Shown: in pieces, positions 1-11,799 of the stretch | How positions within the stretch are numbered: position 1 is the stretch's first letter | How the letters are laid out: the number at the start of each line of letters is the position of its first letter | Source of the DNA: Ursus arctos | Lineage: Eukaryota > Chordata > Mammalia > Carnivora > Ursidae | Assembly (NCBI RefSeq): GCF_023065955.2 | Contig: NW_026623100.1 | Coordinates: 13,431,001 to 13,495,000 of the forward strand | DNA: 64,000 nt | Direction of reading: 5' to 3' | Made by a program: the position numbers and the translations under genes | Notes under the pieces: model-generated | The model's input: the letters and a program-made list of their open reading frames with translations, nothing else | What the model was told of the DNA's origin: nothing | Database searches by the model: none

Positions 1-240
1 CCTCTCTGTGGCACAGTCCGCAGCAGGGTGCCTCTTTTGTTTTCTTGGCTTCCTCCATGACCGGGGCTGCAAAACAGCTAGTAAGACAGACATGATGGGA
101 AGGAGGAGAACGGCCCACATGTAGACAGCTTTGTAAATCTCTGCAGCTGTATGTATCCTATAGAATGTTGATGGAGAGAGTATATTTGTACGCATTTATG
201 TATGTATGCTACACTTCAATAAACATTTATTTTAAAGGAA
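1..240 (+). other. Possible 3' end of an upstream transcript
   Basis: The left edge has non-repetitive sequence ending in AATAAA at 218-223. By mammalian gene order PPM1B would lie upstream on this strand, so this could be its 3' UTR tail. No coding sequence supports that, and an isolated repeat is equally possible. Confidence 0.25.
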
Positions 241-690
241 CCTTGGCTGATATGATAAACTTCATATATGTTTATATTCATATGAAGTTTTTGTTAATGG
301 AAACACATGAAAATAGTTGAATAGATGGGTCGGATATGCTTTGGAGAGTATGAACTAAAATATAACATGTTTTATGAAAAATTCATTTTCAGGGTGGTGG
401 GGAGAGAGGGAAGCCCTAAAAAGAGAAGCAGAATTGTAATCAGGGTGAGCAGAACTGCTACAGTAAGCAGAACCTGTAATGGTTCAAATACTAGAAGTTC
501 ATCCTTACGTACACCCATACAACAGAACGGGTGTTCCAGGTAAGTGAGCTGCTCTCTCCCACGTGGTGTTTCAAGTCTGAGACCTTCTCCATCTTGTGGC
601 TGTGTCATCACCCAGGGCCTTGCCGTCATCTGTATCCAATCAGCAGAAGGGGAAAGTGAGCAAGGAGAAGGTTCCCCTGCTGCTTAAAAG
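241..690. other. Intergenic, unclassified
   Basis: No gene, splice-paired exon or confident repeat assignment. Short open frames on both strands have no recognisable similarity. Confidence 0.5.
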
Positions 691-1789
691 TCTCACTAAA
701 TCTATGGAATTGATATCCTAGAAGACGTGTTCTCCGACCACATTGGGATTAACCCAGAAATCAATAACAAAAGAACAGCACACTTCTAAATAATCCACAT
801 GTGGAAGAAAAAGTTACAAGGAAAACTAGAAAATAGCTTGAACAGAATGAAAATGAAAATCACGACCTACCAAAATGCTGGGGCTGCTGCTGAGGCAATG
901 CTTAGTGGGAAATGCATAGCTTTAAACACTTGTAAGAGAAAGAATGTAAGGTCTCTAATTAACTTTAAGTTTCCAACGTAAGCGGTAACTAGTAACTAGT
1001 GCAAGGAAGGAAAGAAGGATGGGAACAGAAATCATTGAAATACAAAAGAAAAAATTGAAAAATCAAAAGCCAGCTCTTGAAAAGGTCAATAAAATTGAGA
1101 AACTTCGAATCAGAAAACAAATGGTCAGTATGAGAAATGAAAGGGAGTACACAGATCCTACCGGCTTCTGTAAGAAGGAATATTGTGAAAAATTTATACC
1201 TATGAAATCAACAACTTAGAGGAAACATTTGAAAACCAATGTGATTCAACACTGGGAGGGAGTAAAAAAAGAACAAACCGTGTTTTATTACATCCAGAAA
1301 AAGCATTTGACAAATTCAGAACCTTATTACGGTGGGAATTGTCAGCAAAGTAGAAATAAAAAGGAGCTTGCTCAAGCTGCCGAAGAGTAACTGTGTAACA
1401 CCTAAACCTAACCTCTTTAATAGTAGAAGACTGATACTTTCCCTCTAATACATGCAACAAGGCAACAAAGTCTGTTCTCACCTCTTGTATTCATAGCGAC
1501 TGGAGGTTTAAGCCAGTGCGAGTCAAGAAAGGAGATTAAAAACATACAGACTGGGGGGGGGGGGGCAGAAACACAACTTGGAAAGAAAGACACATAAAAC
1601 TGTATTTGAAGATATGATTGTGTAAGTAGAAACTGATAAAGAACCTATAAATAATACAATAATAAGCTTAGCAAGGTTACAGGATACAAGGTCAATGTAC
1701 TAGAATATTTCTATTTTTATATACTAGGAATAAACAATTGAAAATTGAAATGAAAAAAAAAATTTACAATAGCATCAAAAAAACAATGA
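690..1789 (+). mobile_element. Decayed LINE-1 ORF2 fragments
   Basis: Broken frames retain L1 ORF2-like words such as TYQNAGAAAEAMLSGKCIAL, HPEKAFDKF and a Tyr-rich stretch from the later reverse-transcriptase region, all in the same order and strand. Many stops and gaps mark an old, inactive copy. Confidence 0.7.
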
Positions 1790-1890
1790 GGGGCGCCTGA
1801 CTGGCTCAGTTGATGGAGTACACGACTCTCGATCTCGGGGTTGTGAGTTCAAATCCCACGACGGGCATAGAGCTTACTTAAAAACAAACA
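1790..1890 (+). mobile_element. CAN-SINE, short tRNA-Lys-type copy
   Basis: Starts GGGGCGCCTGACTGGCTCAG; carries a B-box-like GTTCAAATCC and ends in an A-rich tail. Inserted within the L1. Confidence 0.85.
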
Positions 1891-1899
1891 ACTCTTCGA

Positions 1900-2811
1900 G
1901 AGACACTTAAGAAAACGAAAAGGCAAGTCTTAGGCGAAACATAACTGATAAAGGACTCATGTTTATAATAAACTTTTTAAATGGGTAAGAAATCAAAAAA
2001 CTGAACGAGCATCACACCAAGGAAGATAAAACAAATGGCTAGTAAGCACCAAAGCGCAAAGTTATTAGGGAAATGAAAACTGTAATGCCACAACTCACTA
2101 GAATGAAGTTACAAAGACTGGCATTACCCATTGTCAGCGATAATGGGGAGCAAATGGAATGTTCATGCATTGCCCATGGGAAGGTAAGAAGGTTCAGCCA
2201 CTTTAGAGAACTGTTTGGCACATAATTTTAATTAATGTAGCTCCATAGTAATTCTTGCCATCAGGTAGTATGAATCTTGCAACTTAATCTTCGTTTATCA
2301 AAGTTGCTCTGACTATTCTGGTTCAAACATTCCGACAAACCACCTCCCTTATAAACGTAAATATTATACTAACCCTATGACCCAGCAATTCCACTCCTCA
2401 GCGTTTACCCAAGAGAAGTGAAAACATATGTCCACATGAAAATCTGTGCAGGAACGTTTAGAAGAGCTTCACTGATAATACTCCAAAATTAGAAACACCC
2501 CAACATTCCATCAGCTGGTATAAAGGATAAGCCGCATGCACACAGTACTAATTCATGCAACAAAGGTGAATCTCAAAGGCATTCTGCTGAATGAAAGAAG
2601 ACACAAAAGACTACATATGGTATGATTCCATTTATCTGAAGTTCAAGAAGAGGCAGAACTACAGTGACAACAGGTCAGTTGTTGCCGGGGCCTGGGGATT
2701 GACTGCGGAGGGGCTGGGGAACTTTCTGGAGCGATGGGACGGTCCTATCTCATGACTGTGGTGGTGGTTCCCTAACTATTCCTTTGTCAGATCTCATCTA
2801 ATTATACATCT
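1900..2811 (+). mobile_element. LINE-1 3' end, old
   Basis: Contains the typical L1 3' words in order, for example CCTATGACCCAGCAATTCCA near 2376 and GTATGATTCCATTTAT near 2620. It probably continues the 690-1789 copy across the SINE. Confidence 0.7.
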
Positions 2812-2828
2812 AAAAGTGGTAAGTATGG

Positions 2829-3021
2829 GGCGCCTGAGTAGCACAGTCGTTAAGCATCTGCCTTCAGCTCAGGGCGTGATCCCAGCGTTCTGGGATCGAG
2901 CCCCACATCAGGCTCCTCCGCTGGTAGCCTGCTTCTTCCTCTCCTACTCCCCCTGCTTGTGTTCCCTCTCTCGCTGGCTGTCTCTATGTCAAATAAATAA
3001 ATAAAAATCTTAAAAAAAAAA
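2829..3021 (+). mobile_element. CAN-SINE with perfect target duplication
   Basis: Full-length young-type copy with poly(A). The 17-base AAAAGTGGTAAGTATGG occurs at 2812-2828 and again at 3022-3038. Confidence 0.93.
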
Positions 3022-3038
3022 AAAAGTGGTAAGTATGG

Positions 3039-3539
3039 ATTCAATACCCCATTAATCTGACTAAAAGAAAAATGTGTTAATATGGATTTGGGTTTGTGGG
3101 TATTCACTGCAAAATTTTTTCAGATCTGTTTTATGTTCCATTATTTTCATTTTAACATATTTCAAAAGATATGAACTTGAGATGAATATTCCAAATTTTA
3201 TGGCCTGAGTTATTTTTCACAGGGGGTCCCTCTATGTGACCTGCTTAGGGTAAGTAGCAACAATGATTTACTATTTTTGTATTTATATATTGGTTATATG
3301 TATATATGAATGTACTTACTCTCTGATTATTACTTAATGGTTTTCTTAAGCAGCTACGGGGATGAGGGTAGGGTTGGAATGAGGAGGAAGCTTTGCTAAG
3401 TAATCCAGTCATATGGGCTGAATTATGTGATGTCGGTAAGCATAGATTGATCAAGGCCACTTTATTATATGTTCCCATCTGCTGCCTCCCCCGGCAATCA
3501 GGAAGACTTACCAATAGCACATGACTTTCACATGTTGTA
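3039..3539. other. Intergenic, no feature recognised
   Basis: AT-rich sequence without a gene or confident repeat. Confidence 0.4.
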
Positions 3540-3640
3540 GGGGCACCTGGCTGCCTCAGTCGGTGCTTTTGATCTCTGGGTCAGGAGTTCAAGCCCCACG
3601 TTGGGCGTAGAGTTTACATTCAAAAATAATAATAATAAAA
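3540..3640 (+). mobile_element. CAN-SINE, short type
   Basis: GGGGCACCTGGCTGCCTCAG head with a (AAT)n-like tail. Confidence 0.8.
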
Positions 3641-3889
3641 TGCTGTAAAAGGAATTAAAATTGTATTGAAATCCAGCTATAGAAGACACCCATGGTTGGT
3701 TTTCTCTCTTCAAGAGCCATGGTTTTCTAGCACTTTAGAGCAGCCCCTTTTGCATGGCATCCTCACTAATGCAGCGTTGCCAAAACCAAAACCCCTTTCC
3801 TTTACTACTTAGAAAAGGTAGAGTGCCTCCATTGTAATTATGACTTTCATTCTGACATGTCCTCGTGCTTGGGAAAGTGCAAGTCTACC

Positions 3890-4100
3890 TTTTATTTTTA
3901 TTTTTTAAAGATTTTATTTATTTATTTTGACAGAGAGAGAGACAGCCAGCGAGCGAGCGAACACAAGCAGGGGGAGTGGGAGAGGAAGAAGCAGGCTCCT
4001 GGCAGAGCAGGGAGCCCGATGCGGGGCTTGATCCCAGGACCCTGGGATCACCCTCTGGGCGGAAGGCAGATGCTTAACGACTGAGCCACCCAGGCGCCCC
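3890..4100 (-). mobile_element. CAN-SINE
   Basis: Antisense copy from T-rich tail to CCCAGGCGCCCC. Flanked by GGAAAGTGCAAGTCTACC (3872-3889) and the same word with one change (4102-4119). Confidence 0.93.
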
Positions 4101-4248
4101 AGGAAAGTGCAGGTCTACCATTTAGGCAAAGACTGTTGTCTTGGTGGAACAAAGCTGAGGGTGGCCTCCTAGGAAGCTTTTGGAGTGATAACTTATTTTG
4201 GTAGTGATCCCTTAACTTAGTGAGTTATTTGTGTTTATTTGTTAGATC

Positions 4249-4434
4249 TAGGGTCGACAAACTTTGTATTTTCTGCTTCGAGGGCCACGTGGTCTCTGTC
4301 TCTCAGCGACTCTGTTGGGGCAAGCAGCCACAGATAACACCCAAACAGATGAAAGCAGCTGTGCTTTAATAAAATTTTATTTACAAAAACATGCATTGGG
4401 CTGGATTTGACCTGGGGCAAAGTTTGCCAACCCT
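4249..4434. mobile_element. Non-autonomous hAT-type DNA transposon fossil
   Basis: Ends AGGGTCGACAAACT and AGTTTGCCAACCCT, imperfect inverted repeats (2 mismatches in 14). The interior matches the common mammalian family with AATAAAATTTTATTTACAAA. Exact family name not certain. Confidence 0.65.
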
Positions 4435-4697
4435 GGCCGTAGATGATAAATACCACCGCCCCCCCCCCAAACAAATCTGCTGCTTGTTGTGACAAAGAGT
4501 TTGTATCGTCCAATAAGCCAGGTCCTTCTATGAAGAAAACTAATGCTGAATGATAACAGCAGTGTTCAGGAAATGCTACCCCAAAATATGGTAGCTTGGC
4601 ATATTGCATATTTCAGGCTGGAGGAATTTGAGAAATGGCATGTTCGGGAAGGACCTTCTGACCTTCCTCCGAAACAGGTCATAAAACCCTTCTGTGA

Positions 4698-4776
4698 CAG
4701 CCGGTAGAGCAGGCAACTCTTGATCTTGGGGTTGTGAGATAAAGCCCCATGTTGGACATAGAGATGCCTTACAGAG
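4698..4776 (+). mobile_element. CAN-SINE fragment, short type
   Basis: Partial copy with the words GTAGAGCAGGCAACTCTTGA and CCCCATGTTGGACATAGAG. The head is missing. Lies inside the LTR. Confidence 0.7.
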
Positions 4777-4798
4777 TAAAGTGAGACCCCCTTGTGAG

Positions 4799-5000
4799 GG
4801 GCGCCTGGGTGGCTCAGTGGTGAAGCGTCTGCCTTCGGCTCAGGTCATGATCCTAGGGTCCTGGAATTGAGCCCCACATCGCATCAGGCTCCCTGCTCAG
4901 CAGGGAGTCTGCTTGTCCCTCTGCCCCTCCCCCTGCTCACTCTCTCTCTCTCTCTCTGTCTCTCAAATAAATAAAATCTTTAAAAAAATTTTTTTAAAAA
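4799..5000 (+). mobile_element. CAN-SINE
   Basis: Full copy inside the LTR. Flanked by GACCCCCTTGTGAG (4785-4798) and GACCCTCTTGTGAG (5001-5014). Confidence 0.93.
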
Positions 5001-5406
5001 GACCCTCTTGTGAGAAGTGCTCCCCACCCCCACCCCCCGCGCCCCACGATATCCGGAGGAAAAGAACATCCTTATCTTGCAAGGCAAATGGACACAGAGA
5101 GCAATCTGTTTAAATTTTAGCTTTGCTAGGTTTTTAGTTTTGCTGGGTTTCCCCGCCTTACCACACTTCCCTCATACCCTTTATCATATCTTTCCACGAC
5201 TTTCCACTCTTCATCAGACCTAGTATAAAAACACTCAGGCTTAGCTGTTTCTTCAGGTCTTCATTTCCTTATGAAGACTCCCCCGTCACATAAAACTTAT
5301 ATTAAATGTGCATGCTTTTCTCTTATTAATTTGTCTTTTGTTACAGGGGGTCTCAGTCGAGACCTTAAAGGGCAGAGGAAAAAGATATTTTTCCTCCCTT
5401 ACAACA

Positions 5407-5970
5407 AGGCAGTGTCCCTCAGGAAGGCTCCGGATCAGTAAATCAGGGTAGGCATACTCTGGGACTCTGTATGACTAACTGGTCTACAAAAATCTCTCAT
5501 TTCTAGAAAATCTAAAGATATTTGTCCAGGTTGGTTTGCAAATTATTTCACGTAGTTGATTATGACTTCGCCTGGTCAAGTGTACTTTAGTGACAAATGT
5601 GAAATTCATTTAGTAGGTATTTGTTCACTTTGTTTTTTACTTTGTTTTGTTTACCCTGCTATAAGATTACACTTTTTTCTATTTGAAGAAGTAATGAAAG
5701 ATGACCATTATTCTTGTTAAAACTTCCAACAAACCAAATTAACTCCTGTTGGAGGGTTAGTCCCACCATTTCCCATTCTTGGTTGTGAGTACGAGAAGAT
5801 AAAGACACGACCAACATCCGTGACTAGAATTTATACAATTTGAGGTGCTCCCTACAATCAGATAATTTCTCCTGACCTAAAGTAAGTTACTCATTAAGGA
5901 CTTCCAAATGATCGATGATGGTTCAAGTGAAGGTACCATCATTCAATAAAATTTAGAGGAGCTGAGTCTT
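5407..5970. other. Intergenic, no feature recognised
   Basis: AT-rich sequence without a gene or confident repeat. Confidence 0.4.
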
Positions 5971-5985
5971 TGCCCTCAGGGTCTT

Positions 5986-6184
5986 TTTCTTTTTTTAAAA
6001 AAGATTTTATTTATTTATTCGACAGAGATAGAGACAGCCAGCGAGGGAACACAAGCAGGGGGAGTGGGAGAGGAAGAAGCAGGCTCATAGCGGAGGAGCC
6101 TGATGTGGGGCTCGATCCCATAACGCCGGGATCACGCCCTGAGCCGAAGGCAGACACTTAACCGCTGTGCCACCCAGGCGCCCC
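5986..6184 (-). mobile_element. CAN-SINE, young subtype
   Basis: Antisense copy with the young-type CCATAACGCCGGGATCACGC. Flanked by TGCCCTCAGGGTCTT (5971-5985) and TGCCCTCAAGGTCTT (6185-6199). Confidence 0.93.
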
Positions 6185-6241
6185 TGCCCTCAAGGTCTTA
6201 TTCAGATTAAACAAATATATTTTAACAGGCAGAAATAGACA

Positions 6242-6355
6242 GGGGTGCCTGGCTGGCTCCGTTGGTGGAGCGGGCGACTTTTGATCTCAGGGTCGTGGGT
6301 TCAAACCCCACATGGGGTGTTTTTACTTAAAAAAAAAACAAAAACAAAAACAAAA
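6242..6355 (+). mobile_element. CAN-SINE, short type
   Basis: GGGGTGCCTGGCTGGCTCCG head and an A/C-rich tail. Confidence 0.85.
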
Positions 6356-6744
6356 ATATTGGTACTTCTTTCTTACCTAGTGAGAGAAGTTTCTAGCTGC
6401 CTCTTGGGGTAACTGAGGATAGAAAAATACCCCCAAGCAGATCATTCTTGTTTTGTGAGGAGTAATTTGAGACATTCCCTTTAGTTCTATGAATGTAGTG
6501 AGTAGACTCCATTGTTCTGATACTTACTGCTTAATAGTAATTGTTATAATGTTAACAATAACTGGTGTCGGTGACATAGGCCTCACCATGCAAAGCTCTT
6601 TGTTGGGGAGGAAGCTGACCAGTCTTCACAAGAGGAGCCTCTTAACACTGGTAGGTAGTTTGTATATGCTCTTTAATTTAATTTCTATTTTTTTAATTTA
6701 AGTTTTATTTAAATTTAGCCAAAATAAATTTTAAAATTTATATG

Positions 6745-6905
6745 AGTTTTGCTTAATTTTCGTAACAACCCTGAAGTGAGTGTAACAGATGAAAAGGCTG
6801 AGATCCAACCACAGAGTTTGAATAATTGACCCAAGACCACGGAGCTTATACGTTGCTGGCCCGGGATTCAGACCGGTCTCAAGACTTTGCCATCCCACCA
6901 CGCTG
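6745..6905 (-). repeat. MIR fossil
   Basis: Contains the MIR antisense order: AACAACCCTGAAGTGAGT, ACAGATGAAAAGGCTGAG, GACCCAAGACCACGGAGC, GGGATTCAGACC. Confidence 0.7.
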
Positions 6906-6989
6906 AGTGGAGGTGAATTACCGCGAAGTTGTAACCCCACCGGCAGGAACAGTGGACGGCACAGCCCAGTGGCAGGTGGCACCGAGCAA

Positions 6990-7865
6990 GTCATACGGTT
7001 ATTGGGCGTCTTCGGTTCACCTCCTGTAAACAGAAGGAATTAATAATCAGTGGCTCCCCCAAACCAAAACTTGAGTCAAAGTTTGCACTTGTCCATCACA
7101 AAATTAGAAAAACAAGGACAGTGTAGCTTTCCCTGGAGGCTACAATTCATTCTACTCAATTTTCCTTTCATCTACGATTTATGTTCTAACTACATGTCCT
7201 GGCGTTATAAGGTCCTTCATGTAATAAGATACGGGGAGTTAGATTCTTTTTGAATATCCTTATTGTTCTGAACAAAAGTGAAATGTTGGTACCGTAGCTT
7301 TGGTTTCCCCCATTTTATTATTATTATTTTTTTTTGCCTATAAAATCCCAAAGTTTGGGAATCCTTGTTCTAATGACACACAAACTAGTGAGTCAAATAC
7401 TGATTGTTAGGGCTTTATTAGGGCTACAGGTTTGTTTGTTTTTTTCATTAAAACCTTTTTTTCAGTTTGAAAATCTGATCTATACATAAGGCCTGTTATA
7501 GAAAGAAAGCTCAAACTTCAGGCAAAGACGGACAGTCATATTCGGTCACACAGAGGGCCCTTCGAGGAGGTCGGGGGGATGTTGTACAGAGCCTCTCAAA
7601 CGTGGGTTTGAATTACTTGCCCACATATAAAATTTGGGGACTTCTACATATGAACGCAGATTTTCAGCTTCTCTGGAACTTAGATCTGTCAAGCTCGGTC
7701 CTTCATTGTTGCTGGAGCCGAGTGGCCGCCGCCCCGAGCCTTCTGCTCTGCCACCAGCCTGCTGCTTTCTCCTGTGCCCCACGCTGCCCGCTCACCGGTG
7801 TGTGTCGTCTCAGTCCTGCAGTGCGGGCCGGGACCACAGCGCTGGGTTTACTGGGAGGTGGTGAG
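6990..7865. other. Intergenic, no gene recognised
   Basis: GC content rises toward 7700-7850 and long open frames appear on both strands, but there is no splice structure or similarity I recognise. Confidence 0.4.
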
Positions 7866-7867
7866 AA

Positions 7868-7962
7868 AGGCAGAAGCTCAGGCTCCACCCAAAACCTACC
7901 GAATCAGAATCTGCATTTTGACAAGAGCTGCGGAAGATTCCTCCCCAGATCAGTGTTTGCCC
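7868..7962 (-). mobile_element. MER5A-like hAT fossil
   Basis: CTCCACCCAAAACCTACC and GAATCAGAATCTGCATTTTG match the centre of the MER5 family. The ends are not clear. Confidence 0.55.
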
Positions 7963-8118
7963 AGCCGTGCCCAAGAGGATCCCCAAGCTCCTTTCCCCAC
8001 GCGATTCGGAACGTGGACCGTTGGCAGAGCCCTGGCCTGCTCTGTGCTAACAGGTGCCGCACTCAGTCATCAGAGTGGGAGGGCCAGATAAAATCAGACT
8101 TTAAAGTAGCTGAAATTT

Positions 8119-8281
8119 GGGCACCTGGGTGCCTCAGGCGGTGAAGCGTCTGCCTTCTGCTCAGGTTATGATCTCAGGGTCCCAGGTCGGACTCCCTGCT
8201 CAGCGGGGAGCCTGCTTCTCTCTCTTCCTTTGCCTGCCGCTCCCCCTCTCTTTCAAATAAATAAAATCTTAAAAAAAAAAG
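8119..8281 (+). mobile_element. CAN-SINE
   Basis: Starts GGGCACCTGGGTGCCTCAGG and ends AAATAAATAAAATCTT plus A run. Flanked by AAAGTAGCTGAAATT and AAAGTAGCCAAAATT. Confidence 0.9.
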
Positions 8282-8289
8282 TAGCCAAA

Positions 8290-8640
8290 ATTATGAGGAT
8301 GAATATACAAATGAGTAGGGGGTTCTGGGAGGGCTGAGTGTCCACAGGAGAGATACTGGTGGTGGGGGAAGGCGGTTGGAGCAGGGCCTCAGGAGAGGTG
8401 GGAATGAACGTCCAGAACGAGGTGTTCACAGTCCGCAGGGAGGGAACGGTGAGCATCACTGGTTGACGGGAGCAGAGGGCCTGATCTGGAGATATTAAAA
8501 GAGAAGTAAGAATAGAACACAGAGTGGGCATAGACTGAAGCTTAGGCTTCTAGGCCAAGATAAGTGACTTTGTTCTTATAGTGAGAAGCCACTGAAGGCT
8601 GGAGAGTCTCAGTACGAGGGTTATCGTGGTCTGGCAGATT
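8290..8640 (+). repeat. L2-like LINE fossil
   Basis: The final part (AGTGAGAAGCCACTGAAGGC) and the preceding order resemble the 3' end of L2. Diverged. Confidence 0.45.
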
Positions 8641-8699
8641 GCGCAGGGCTGTAGTTTAAAGGGACACATTCACAACGGGTTTCGGTGTAGGCCTAGCTG

Positions 8700-9620
8700 T
8701 GGGTAAAGCCATTTCCTTAAAGTATGACATGTTTTCTGTCTTTTCTACCTATACCGGCACTTTGTCCTTTGATCTGTGTTCTCAGAGACCCCGATCCAGC
8801 GCCCAAAACCGTGCTGAATATTTCCTGGCTTTGAGTCAGGCCTCGCTAAGAGAGTGCCCATTAAAGGTCAGGGCGACAGAGAGCCCCACCCATCCCCAGA
8901 ATACTGGGTTTGGCCGGGGAGTGGAGGGATTCATTCAACATCAACAGCCCCATGTCCCCAGCTTCCCATTGCAGAGAATGGCGATCGCGTCCCCGGGAAG
9001 TTCTACTGCACCGTGTTCTGGGACAACGGTAGCTCTTGATTCATGATCTTTGAACTTGGAGCAAGACCCTTTGTGGCAGGACAGTGTCTACCGGTGCTGA
9101 TAGCTACACGTTTTCCGGAGCAGCTCAGTGTGTCTGAATTTGAAGTATTTGTCCCAGGGTAGGGAACTTGGCGTTTAACCGTTGGGTGACCTTTTTCAAT
9201 AGAACTTTGTTAAAGACCAGATATGGGTCATTATTTCTTTTGTGATTCTGGACTTTTTTTTTCTTTTTTTGAGAACCATCTTTAAGCAGTAAATAATCGA
9301 GATACCCTAAGGTTCAAACACTTTATAAATCCGCCCATTACACTGTGGATTCATTACACTGTTGGCCAGTGATGTCACATAAGGACATTATTATGCTTTT
9401 TTGTTTGTGTGTCTGTTGTTTTGTTTTTTCATGTCTGGAGGATAGGCCACCAGGAAAGCACAGTGGTGAAGTGTTACTATTAATAGCAGTTGCTCTGCGT
9501 TGACCATGGCCACCGACATCCCCTGGCTGTGACTGTCACAAATTTGGGCCTGAGATACACAGAAACATGCCTCCCATCAGGCTGAAGCGTTAGCTCAGGG
9601 CTGCACCTGGTGCTCTAAGT
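8700..9620. other. Intergenic, mostly unclassified
   Basis: No supported gene. Holds one exon-like segment (8975-9028) described in the findings. Confidence 0.4.
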
Positions 9621-9639
9621 GCCTGTTGGGAATACAAAT

Positions 9640-10515
9640 TAAACATTGTTACAATTCAACAACAACAGCAAAATCAAATAGCCTGATTAAAAAGGGGGGC
9701 AAAGGACCTGAAGAGACATCTCTCCAAAGATGTTACACAAATGCCAGCAAGCATATGAAAGATGCCCAATAATCATCAGGAGAACACAAATCAAAACCAC
9801 AATAAAATATCAGCTCCCATCCATTGGGATGGCTACTCTACAAACAAAACAGCAAGTAGTTAGTGTTGGCAAGGACGTGGAGGAGCTGGAACCCTTGCGC
9901 ACTCTTGGTGAGATTCCGTAACGGCACAACCGCTGTGGAAAGCAATATGGCGTCTCCTCAAAAACTTACAACTGGAATTCCCGTATGACCCGACAGTCCC
10001 ACGTCTGGATACAGATCCACAAAAATTAAAAGTAGGCTCTTGAAGACATCTTGGCACAACGACGTTCATAGCAGCAGCCTTCACAATACTCAAAAGATGG
10101 AAGCAACCCAAATATCCGACAGGTGAATGGATAAGTGAAATGTGGTATTACGTGCAATGGGATCTTACTCAGTTTGAAAAAGGGAGGGGAATTCTGACAC
10201 AGGCTACACCATGGACGGACCTCGAGGATGTTATCCCAAGAGAAGTAAGCCAGTCATGGAAACCGTATGATTTCACTTATAAGAGGTATCTAAAGTAGTC
10301 AGATTCATGGGGACTGAAAGTAGAATGGTGGTTACCAAAGGCTGAGGGGAAGGAGAAAAGTTGTTTAATGGGTGTGTAAAGTTTCAGATTTGCAAGATGA
10401 AACAATTTCTGGAGATCAGTTTCACAACAATCTGAATATACTTAACACTACTGAACCGTACCCTCGAAAATGGTAAGACGGTCTATCTTAATGTGTTTTT
10501 TCATCACCATTGAAA
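9640..10515 (+). mobile_element. LINE-1 3' end
   Basis: Long ordered match to an L1 3' end: AAAGATGCCCAATAATCATC, GGACGTGGAGGAGCTGGAAC, GAATGGATAAGTGAAATGTG, TTAACACTACTGAACCGTAC. No intact ORF. Confidence 0.8.
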
Positions 10516-10569
10516 AAAATGTTCAGCACATGAGAGATTAATTGCGTTACTATCCCAGGTAGTGGCTTC

Positions 10570-10850
10570 CCTGTATCCATGTCCTTTGCCCCAGAACTTC
10601 ACACATGGACTCTGGGCTTGGTACATACAGTACAGTCCAAAAGGGGGGCTATGGGACTTCTGAGGCTGGTCACAAAAAGCATAGAGTTGCTGCCTTGCTT
10701 GCTTTCTTTGGATGGGACCCTCACATGTGGGACCAAGTCAGAATGCTATGAGGAAGCTCGAAGTAGCCCATATGGAAAGACTACATGGAGAGAAGCGGGA
10801 CTCCCTGGCTGAAGGCCCACATCAACTTCACTGAAAAGATGGGTGGATGG
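10570..10850 (+). mobile_element. MLT1-like LTR fossil (ERVL-MaLR)
   Basis: Words such as TATGAGGAAGCTCGAAGTAG and CACATGGAC are arranged as in MLT1 LTRs. Family call is from memory. Confidence 0.4.
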
Positions 10851-10857
10851 CAAGTAA

Positions 10858-11780
10858 GCCCTGAGAAGATCCCCAACATCATTAGTAATTAGGGACGTAC
10901 GCATCAGAATCACAATGAATACCACTCCCTACCTCCTAGAGTCACTAAAATTAAGCCTAGTGAACTTAGCAAGTGCTGGCAAGGATGTGCGGGAACTGGG
11001 GCTCTCATATGCTGCTAAGGGTAATATAAAATGGTGCAGCCACTTTCTAAGACAGTTTGGTAGTTCCTTAAAAGGTTAAACATATACCTCCCATATGATC
11101 CAGCCATCCTGCTCCTAGGTATTTACCCAAAAGAAAAGCCATAGCCTTACAAAGACCTGTATGTGATTGTTCATAGCAGTTTTATTTATCATAGTAAAAA
11201 ACTGGAAAAACAAAACCCCAAGTGTTCAGTTATAAGATTTTATTTATTACTTATTTGAGAGAGAGAGCGAGAGAGCGCATGAGCAGGGGGAAGGGCAGCA
11301 GGAGAGGGAGAAGCAGACACCCCACTGAGCAGGGAGCTCCAGGTGGTGCTTGATCCCAGGACCCTGGGATCGTGACCTGAGCCACGCAGACATTTAACTG
11401 ACTGAGCCACCCAGGCGCCCCCTCAGTGTTCAATTATAAACAATGGTACGTTCATACAATGGGATTCTACTCAGAGGTAAGAAGGAATGTGCTATACAAC
11501 CTCGAGATCCCACTCTACCCTTAACATCTAAAACAGTAACAACACTAAATGTTGGTGAGGGAGGAGAGTAAGAACTCTTTTCATCGCTGGGGGGAATGCA
11601 AAATAGTACAGCCACTTTGGAAGACTACTGGTCAGTTATGCAGGTGATGGACGTGTTCATTATTCTGAGCGTGGCGATGGTTTCAGAGATGCATACACGT
11701 GTTAAAACTTACCAAATTATATACTTTAAATGAGTGCGGTTTATTGTATGTCCGTTACCCTTCAGTAAAGCCGTTTTTCA
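10858..11780 (+). mobile_element. LINE-1 3' end split by a CAN-SINE
   Basis: L1 words AACATCATTAGTAATTAGGG, AAGTGCTGGCAAGGATGTGC and CCATATGATCCAGCCATCCT. The copy resumes after the SINE at 11236-11423. Confidence 0.8.
11236..11423 (-). mobile_element. CAN-SINE
   Basis: Antisense copy nested in the L1. Flanked by AGTGTTCAGTTATAA (11221-11235) and AGTGTTCAATTATAA (11425-11439). Confidence 0.93.
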
Positions 11781-11799
11781 AAGGCCAGAACCAAACAGT

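Larger units (their letters stand above)
4573..5406 (+). mobile_element. Solo LTR of a class I-like endogenous retrovirus, split by SINEs
   Basis: Non-SINE parts form one LTR: TG start near 4573, TATAAAA near 5225, a poly(A)-type ATTAAA near 5302 and a terminal CA. No gag, pol or env sequence lies on either side, so this is a solo LTR. Two SINEs interrupt it. The family assignment is from general resemblance to ERV1 LTRs. Confidence 0.6.

Noticed and set aside
690..1480. Lys-rich small frames that could be read as short proteins
   Set aside because: They are pieces of a decayed L1 ORF2.
7602..8144. 180-codon open frame in the GC-rich intergenic stretch, with other long frames on both strands
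   Set aside because: No splice structure, family motif or codon pattern; it overlaps a MER5-like fossil and a SINE.
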